A DNA stretch of 8,330 bases from positions 1 through 8,330 of the forward strand of contig USPT01000042.1 of assembly GCA_900556705.1 (NCBI GenBank), written 5' to 3'. Every line of letters starts with the position of its first letter. Within the stretch, counting starts at the first letter, position 1. The stretch is from an uncultured Collinsella sp. (GTDB lineage: Bacteria > Actinomycetota > Coriobacteriia > Coriobacteriales > Coriobacteriaceae). The notes beneath the pieces were generated by a model, which saw nothing but the letters and a program-made list of their open reading frames with translations, was not told the DNA's origin and did not search any database. The translations under genes and the position numbers were made by a program. Below are positions 1 through 4,518 of this stretch, one piece after another.

Positions 1-6
1 CGGCGA

Positions 7-89
7 CCGATACATACATACGCTTGAACGGTATTTACTACCGTTCACCGAATTCGTTGACAAACGATTCGCCAGACAGTATGTATCGG
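7..89. repeat. 83-bp nested inverted repeat, possible three-way junction
   Basis: Three pairings nest exactly. The outer arms CCGATACATAC (7-17) and GTATGTATCGG (79-89) are perfect 11-bp inverted repeats. Inside them TGAACGGTA (25-33) pairs with TACCGTTCA (39-47) around a 5-nt loop, and CGAATTCGTT (49-58) pairs with AACGATTCG (63-71) with one bulged T. The hexamer CGGCGA occurs at 1-6 and again at 87-92. The left arm lies in a run of three ATAC units (10-21), so it can pair in two registers. The pairing is read directly from the sequence; the role is unknown. Possibilities are a structured RNA, a small non-autonomous mobile element, or an invertible segment. The joining sequences do not match a hammerhead core or a purine-riboswitch core. 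Confidence 0.7.
57..85 (+). promoter_or_regulatory. Candidate sigma-A promoter reading rightward
   Basis: A perfect -35 hexamer TTGACA at 57-62 is followed by a 17-bp spacer and TATGTA at 80-85, which matches 3 of 6 positions of the -10 consensus. The -35 lies between the outer inverted repeats and the -10 lies inside the right arm. Transcription would start near 92 and run against the 3' end of uvrC; no plus-strand gene follows. It could make an antisense or small RNA, or be the inactive orientation of an invertible promoter. The -10 is weak, so a chance match is possible. Confidence 0.4.
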
Positions 90-252
90 CGAGGTGAGAT
101 ATCAGTCTTCGTCAACCCGCAGGATAGCAGGGTTTTCGCTTGGGTTAGTCAAACGTTTTAGCGTTAATAAAACCCGAAACCAGCAGGCAATCATGGCGAA
201 ATAAATGGTTGAAAATCGCGCAATCATGTATATCAGTTGTTTAGGCTCGTGT

Positions 253-2199
253 TTAGCTATCGGAATGGCCAGCCGCCGCCTCGGCGCGCTCGGCATTCCA
301 CGCAACGAGCGCCTCGTGGACCGCCTTGGCAACATCGGCAGGTATGCCGCGAACTTCCGCGATCTCTTGCTCGCTCGCCGCGCGCAAACGCTTCATCGAG
401 CCAAAATGGCGCATAAGGGCACGTTTTCTGGTGGGTCCCACGCCTGGAACGTCATCGAGTACCGAAACTGTCATGGCTTTATCACGCAACTCACGATGGA
501 ATGTGATTGCAAAACGGTGCGATTCATCGCGCACCTGTTTAATTAGATAGAGCGAAGCAGACCCGGTCGGCAGCACGACGGGAGTCTCGTCCCAAGGCAC
601 GAAAACCTCCTCATCGGCCTTTGCCAAGCCACAAACTGGTATATCGAGCCCAAGAGCCTCAAGTTGCTTGATCGCAGCGGTCAATTGCGGCTTACCGCCA
701 TCGACAACGAGCAAATCGGGGCGCGAGCCAAAGCGCTCGTCGGCCATGCGCTCGGGAGCATAGCGTCGTCCCAAAACCTCGGACATCGACACGAAGTCGT
801 TTGCCTCGTCCAATTCGGCCTGAATTTTAAAACGACGGTACTGGCTCTTGTCGGCGCGTCCGTTGGTAAACACCACCATCGAGGCGACGGTAAAGGTTCC
901 GTGCAGCGTCGAGATATCGAAGCACTCGATACGCATCGGCGGCGCCGGCAGCGCCAGCGCGCTTTCGAGCTCTAGGAGCGCCTGATTGGTGCGGTCGTCA
1001 GCGTACCCCGTTCGCATCATGTAGCGCATGAGGGCATGGCGCGCATTTTTGGATGCCATATCGAGCAAACGGTGCTTTTCGCCACGCTGCGGCCTATGGA
1101 GATGGCAGGAACGCTCACGCTTGCCTGCAAGCCACTCCCCCAGCGCCTCCGCATCCTCAAGCTCGACAGAGAGGTTTATCTCAGCTGGAATATCAGCCGT
1201 CTCGTCGTAATAGCGCTTAAGAAAGCCCGACTGGAGCTCTTCCTCGTCAACATCAAGACCCTTGTCGAGAATGAACTCGCAGGTGCGAACTGTTCGGCCC
1301 TCGCGAACGACGAAGACGCAAGCGGCAGAGATGGTCTCCTCGCGATAGAAACCGATGACATCGATATCGACACTGGAGGGAAAAACGACTTGCTGACGAT
1401 CGTCCAGACCCCTGATGACCTCCAAACGACGTTTGACGCGTGCCGCGCGCTCAAAGTCGAGTGCCTCGGCGGCATCCGTCATCTCGGAGGTCAGCTCATC
1501 GACGACATCCTTGCGATGGCCCGACAAAAAGCGCTCGACACGTTTGACGTTCTTGGCATAGTCCGTAGGAGAAATCGCGCCGACACACGCACCCGGGCCG
1601 CGCCCGACATGGTAGTCAAAGCAGGGACGCCCGTTTTGCGCGCAAATCATATTGACGATGTCTTCCTCGCCCTTGTGGGACTCGACGATACGACGACAAC
1701 GACGCCACTCCGCACAGGATGCGGAGCAGATGGGGATAACCTTGCGCAGCGTATCTATCGTCTCACGTGCCGCACGGCTATCGGTATAGGGTCCAAAATA
1801 GCGCGTTCCCGGCTTATGGCGCTCGCGCGTATATTTGATAGCGGGATACAGGTCGCCCTTTGTAATGGCGATAAAGGGGTAGCTCTTGTCATCCTTGAGG
1901 TCGACGTTAAAGTACGGATGGTACTGGCCGATCAGGTTGCGCTCGAGTACAAGCGCCTCATGCTCGGTTTCGACAACGATGTAGTCAAAGCTCGCAACCA
2001 ATTGCATCATGAGCGGTATTTTTTGGCGCTCATCCTGCAGCGTCACGTACTGGCGCATACGGGAACGCAGGTTTTTCGCCTTGCCAACGTAGATGACATC
2101 GCCCTTGGCATCTTTCCAAAGGTAACATCCGGGCTGCGTGGGAACGCGCGAAACCTGCTCGGCGAGTGTTGGAATGTTGTCGTGACCGGCCACACGCAC
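253..2199 (-). CDS. uvrC: Excinuclease ABC subunit UvrC
   Basis: This 648-residue protein is full length for UvrC, the nuclease that cuts damaged DNA on both sides of the lesion in cytoplasmic nucleotide excision repair. The N-terminal GIY-YIG nuclease shows GCY (24-26), YVG (37-39), Arg45/Arg47 and the metal-binding Glu86 of the LERNLI motif. A cysteine region follows (158-205). The UvrB-binding UVR helix pair is at about 231-263. The RNase H-like nuclease has Asp428 (CFDIS) and Asp500 (VVDGGKP), and a helix-hairpin-helix tail covers about 580-640. The GTG start directly abuts the TAG stop of murJ with no good Shine-Dalgarno sequence, so translation is probably coupled; GTG at codon 3 (2193) is an alternative. 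Oddity: Gly201 replaces one of the usual four iron-sulfur cysteines, and an inserted stretch brings extra cysteines at 162 and 168. Confidence 0.97.
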   Translation of the reverse strand: MRVAGHDNIPTLAEQVSRVPTQPGCYLWKDAKGDVIYVGKAKNLRSRMRQYVTLQDERQKIPLMMQLVASFDYIVVETEHEALVLERNLIGQYHPYFNVDLKDDKSYPFIAITKGDLYPAIKYTRERHKPGTRYFGPYTDSRAARETIDTLRKVIPICSASCAEWRRCRRIVESHKGEEDIVNMICAQNGRPCFDYHVGRGPGACVGAISPTDYAKNVKRVERFLSGHRKDVVDELTSEMTDAAEALDFERAARVKRRLEVIRGLDDRQQVVFPSSVDIDVIGFYREETISAACVFVVREGRTVRTCEFILDKGLDVDEEELQSGFLKRYYDETADIPAEINLSVELEDAEALGEWLAGKRERSCHLHRPQRGEKHRLLDMASKNARHALMRYMMRTGYADDRTNQALLELESALALPAPPMRIECFDISTLHGTFTVASMVVFTNGRADKSQYRRFKIQAELDEANDFVSMSEVLGRRYAPERMADERFGSRPDLLVVDGGKPQLTAAIKQLEALGLDIPVCGLAKADEEVFVPWDETPVVLPTGSASLYLIKQVRDESHRFAITFHRELRDKAMTVSVLDDVPGVGPTRKRALMRHFGSMKRLRAASEQEIAEVRGIPADVAKAVHEALVAWNAERAEAAAGHSDS

Positions 2200-3882
2200 C
2201 TACTTGCGACGAAGCAGCGCCGAGACCTCGGGCATCTTAAGGACGACGGCAAGGCCAAAGGTAACAGCAAGCGAGACGACACCCGCAACGCAAACGTAAC
2301 CAAGAGTAATCAGAATCGAGCCGCCAAGTGCCCCGACAAAGTGCTCAAGCGCCCACATGACGCCGGCGCCTGCGGCAGCGCCCAGGCCACCGAGCAAAAG
2401 GCCAAAGAAACCGCCATGCAGGATAGATTTGACCTGAAGGCCACGCAGACGACGACGCAGCCACCACAGCGAGCAACCGACCAAGATCACGTAGTCGACG
2501 ACATACGAAAGCGCGATTGCCGGCATACCGAAGCCCAGCACAACGCCAAACAGTAGAACCGAGCCGGCCTGGCCGATGGCGGAATACAGGCAATAGCGGC
2601 TATAGGGCTTCATGTCGAGCAAGGCAGAGAAGCTCTTCTGCATCAACACGACCACGCCGTAGAGCGGCAGCGAGAACGCCAGGTAGACAAGGAACTCGGA
2701 CACCAGCGCCACGCCGGACTCATCAAACTTGCCGGCACAGTAAATCATGTTGAGCGGACGCGCGAAGACAATCAGGTACAGCGCGAACGGAATCAGGAAG
2801 AACAGCATCTGGGCGACGCCACGCGAAATGCCCGTGCGAACGCTGTCGTAATCCTTCTCCTGCGCGTCGTGAGAGAGCTCGGTATAGAGCGCCGTCGAAA
2901 GCGAGGCGGCAATCAGCGCGTAGGGCAGCGTGTACCACAGGCGCGCATAGGCGATGACGGAAGGACCCGTCTCGGGCTGGACCACCAGCGCGGCAGCGTT
3001 GGTGATAGAAGTCGAGACAAACATGCACACCGTGGCGAGCAGCGTCGGGATACCGAGCGCAATCGTCTGGCGCAGCGCGGGGTCCTTAAAGTCGATATGG
3101 ATATGGGGATGCACGCCGTGCTTGCCAAGCGCGGGAATCTGACATGCCATCTGAACAAAGACACCGAGGGTCGTACCGGCCGCAATCAAGATGATGCCGG
3201 CACGTTCGCCAAACTGTGCGGACACGGGCGCAAAACCCATAAAGCTCGCAATGACGATCACATTGTTGAGGACCGGGGCAAACGTCGACCAGAAGTAGTC
3301 GCGGTGTGCGTTGAGAACGCCCGAGAACACCGAGCCCAAACCATAAAACAGAATCTGGATGGCAAAGAAACGGAACATGAACGCAGCGGTATCCATGCTG
3401 CCGCCGTCACCCGAAAGGAACGATTGCGTCCAGATAAAGCCCGGGGCGAACACGGTCCCCAGCAACGAAATGCCACCCAGCACTAAAAGCAGAATGCCGA
3501 GCAGGTTGCCCACGTACTCGTTCGAGGCCTCGCGACCCTGCTCACGCCTCACGCCCATGTACACGGGCAAAAACGCCGTCACGAGCATGCCGCCCATCAC
3601 GAGTTCGTAGAGCATATTGGGCAGGTTGTTGGCGACCTGATAGGAGGACGAGAGTAACGACATACCAATAGCGGCCGCCATTGCCCACGTTCGAATAAAA
3701 CCGGTAACGCGAGACACGATGGTCAGGATGGTCATAAGCCCGGCGGAACGACCAACCGTGGAGTAGTCCGACGAGCCCATGTCGTCAGTGTCATCTCGCG
3801 ACGAAGAAGCTTCGGATGAGGGCGTCTGAGGCGCAGATTCTTTTGCAAAATGAGCTCCGCACTTCAATTCTTCCTGCGGCAT
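2200..3882 (-). CDS. murJ: Lipid II flippase MurJ (MviN family)
   Basis: This 560-residue polytopic membrane protein of the MOP exporter superfamily is predicted to move lipid II across the cytoplasmic membrane for peptidoglycan synthesis. About 45 polar, Ser/Asp-rich residues precede the first membrane helix. The family core starts with SRVTGFIR, whose Arg58 and Arg64 have the six-residue spacing of the essential arginines 18 and 24 of E. coli MurJ. The next segment, NLPNMLYELVMGG (87-99), follows the actinobacterial pattern: the E. coli Arg-Arg pair is Tyr92-Glu93 here. Hydrophobic segments continue to the end, consistent with the usual 14 helices; the last residues are Leu-Leu-Arg-Arg-Lys. 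The ATG at 3882 has an AGAGAGGA ribosome site (3890-3897) inside the end of ybaK, 3 bp after that gene's stop. A later Met35 has no ribosome site. Strict lipid II specificity is inferred from the family. Confidence 0.9.
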   Translation of the reverse strand: MPQEELKCGAHFAKESAPQTPSSEASSSRDDTDDMGSSDYSTVGRSAGLMTILTIVSRVTGFIRTWAMAAAIGMSLLSSSYQVANNLPNMLYELVMGGMLVTAFLPVYMGVRREQGREASNEYVGNLLGILLLVLGGISLLGTVFAPGFIWTQSFLSGDGGSMDTAAFMFRFFAIQILFYGLGSVFSGVLNAHRDYFWSTFAPVLNNVIVIASFMGFAPVSAQFGERAGIILIAAGTTLGVFVQMACQIPALGKHGVHPHIHIDFKDPALRQTIALGIPTLLATVCMFVSTSITNAAALVVQPETGPSVIAYARLWYTLPYALIAASLSTALYTELSHDAQEKDYDSVRTGISRGVAQMLFFLIPFALYLIVFARPLNMIYCAGKFDESGVALVSEFLVYLAFSLPLYGVVVLMQKSFSALLDMKPYSRYCLYSAIGQAGSVLLFGVVLGFGMPAIALSYVVDYVILVGCSLWWLRRRLRGLQVKSILHGGFFGLLLGGLGAAAGAGVMWALEHFVGALGGSILITLGYVCVAGVVSLAVTFGLAVVLKMPEVSALLRRK

Positions 3883-3885
3883 CGC

Positions 3886-4386
3886 TCAGTCCTCTCTCGT
3901 AATCGCGGCAACCGTCGCCCCGCAAAATGCAATTAAATCATCGGGTGCAAGCTCGAGCTGATAACCACGCTTGCCTCCCGAAATAAAAATGGTATCCCAA
4001 AGGACGCATGTCTCATCAATGAGCGTCCGGTAGCGTTTTTTCATACCGACCGGGCTGCAGCCGCCGCGAACGTAGCCAGTCGCCGCAAGCAAATCCTTCA
4101 CATGCATCATGGCCAAGGACTTCTCCCCCGCGGCACGCGCGGCGGACTTTAGATCGAGCTCGTCGGCAACAGGGATGCAGCACACGACATAGTCGTTGGA
4201 CGGTGTCACGCAGACCAAAGTCTTAAATCCTTGACCGGGCTCCTCGCCAAGCTGCTCCGAAATCGCAACCCCCAGGCCCACCGACTCATCACCATCGTCT
4301 TCGTACGTATGTAGAACATAGGAAATGCCGGCGCTTTCCAGCTCGCGCATCGCATTGGTTTTTGGCGTCTTTACAGCCTTTGCCAT
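3886..4386 (-). CDS. ybaK: Cys-tRNA(Pro)/Cys-tRNA(Cys) deacylase, YbaK/EbsC family
   Basis: The protein has 166 residues, the usual size for the YbaK branch of the aminoacyl-tRNA deacylases. These enzymes hydrolyse Cys wrongly attached to tRNA(Pro) by prolyl-tRNA synthetase. Family marks are TPKTNAMREL at the N terminus (7-16), FKTLV with Lys55 (the lysine important for activity in YbaK), IPVADELDLK, GEKS, and the signature GYVRGGCSPVGMKK (104-117), followed by IDET and a GKRG motif near the C terminus. The ATG at 4386 is preferred over an upstream in-frame start at 4482 because similarity begins here and GGAAAGGA (4393-4400) sits 6 nt before it; the longer form would begin inside a hairpin. 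It is the first gene of a tight ybaK-murJ-uvrC operon. The specificity is inferred from the family, and the gene is not functionally tied to its neighbours. Confidence 0.93.
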   Translation of the reverse strand: MAKAVKTPKTNAMRELESAGISYVLHTYEDDGDESVGLGVAISEQLGEEPGQGFKTLVCVTPSNDYVVCCIPVADELDLKSAARAAGEKSLAMMHVKDLLAATGYVRGGCSPVGMKKRYRTLIDETCVLWDTIFISGGKRGYQLELAPDDLIAFCGATVAAITRED

Positions 4387-4423
4387 GACATATCCTTTCC
4401 CTCGCATTCGGACGCAAGGATTA

Positions 4424-4454
4424 AGTATATGTCCAATTCGGCTGCATACGTCAC
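4424..4454 (-). promoter_or_regulatory. Candidate promoter for ybaK-murJ-uvrC
   Basis: On the minus strand TATACT (4429-4424) matches the -10 consensus at 5 of 6 positions. GTGACG (4454-4449) matches the -35 consensus at 4 of 6, with a long 19-bp spacer. Transcription would begin near 4417, leaving a leader of about 30 nt that contains the ybaK ribosome site. It lies just after the hairpin at 4468-4498, which fits a new transcription unit starting here. Confidence 0.45.
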
Positions 4455-4467
4455 TTCGGCACAGCAA

Positions 4468-4498
4468 GCGCCATCGAATCACAAGGAGTCGATGGCGC
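4468..4498 (-). terminator. Strong hairpin after uvrA, possible terminator
   Basis: GCGCCATCGA (4468-4477) and TCGATGGCGC (4489-4498) form a perfect 10-bp stem with an 11-nt loop, 20 bp beyond the uvrA stop. On the uvrA transcript the stem is followed by TTGCTGT, a poor U-run, so termination may be incomplete or the hairpin may mainly protect the 3' end of the mRNA. Confidence 0.45.
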
Positions 4499-4518
4499 CC
4501 ATAAACTGAATCGCCTAT

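Larger units (their letters stand above)
1..252. other. Non-coding region downstream of uvrC
   Basis: No convincing gene lies between the uvrC stop and the left edge. The left 90 bp are dominated by nested inverted repeats, annotated separately. Positions 130-136 (GGGTTTT) pair with 169-175 (AAAACCC), and inside them CGCT at 137-140 pairs with AGCG at 160-163. This gives a weak interrupted hairpin that could lie in the 3' UTR of uvrC, but no T-run follows it on either strand, so it is not a classical intrinsic terminator. A minus-strand frame at 102-227 could encode 41 residues with one hydrophobic stretch, but it has no ribosome binding site and is not called as a gene. Confidence 0.6.

Noticed and set aside
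10..21. The ATACATACATAC run as a microsatellite or start of a CRISPR repeat
   Set aside because: There are only three 4-bp units and no spaced repeats follow; it is better explained as part of the left arm of the inverted repeat.
18..78. Hammerhead ribozyme or purine riboswitch
   Set aside because: Both are three-way junctions, but the joining sequences (ATACGCT, a single C, CCAGACA, or their complements) lack the conserved CUGAUGA/GAAA core and the purine-riboswitch core bases.
130..175. Intrinsic terminator for uvrC
   Set aside because: The GGGTTTT/AAAACCC stem is AT-rich, has an asymmetric internal loop, and is not followed by a T-run on the uvrC transcript, so it is mentioned only in the region note.
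1036..2556. A 506-codon open frame on the plus strand
   Set aside because: It lies antisense to uvrC and the 3' end of murJ, both of which have full-length family motifs. Its translation is rich in Arg, Asp, Thr and Gln with no recognisable domain, as expected for the complement of GC-rich codons.
2869..3486. A 205-codon open frame on the plus strand
   Set aside because: It is antisense to murJ, highly charged and without motifs, while the murJ frame encodes clear membrane helices.
4387..4482. A longer N terminus for YbaK starting at 4482
   Set aside because: The extra 32 residues start inside a hairpin loop, have no family similarity, and would run through the candidate promoter; the ATG at 4386 has a good ribosome site.
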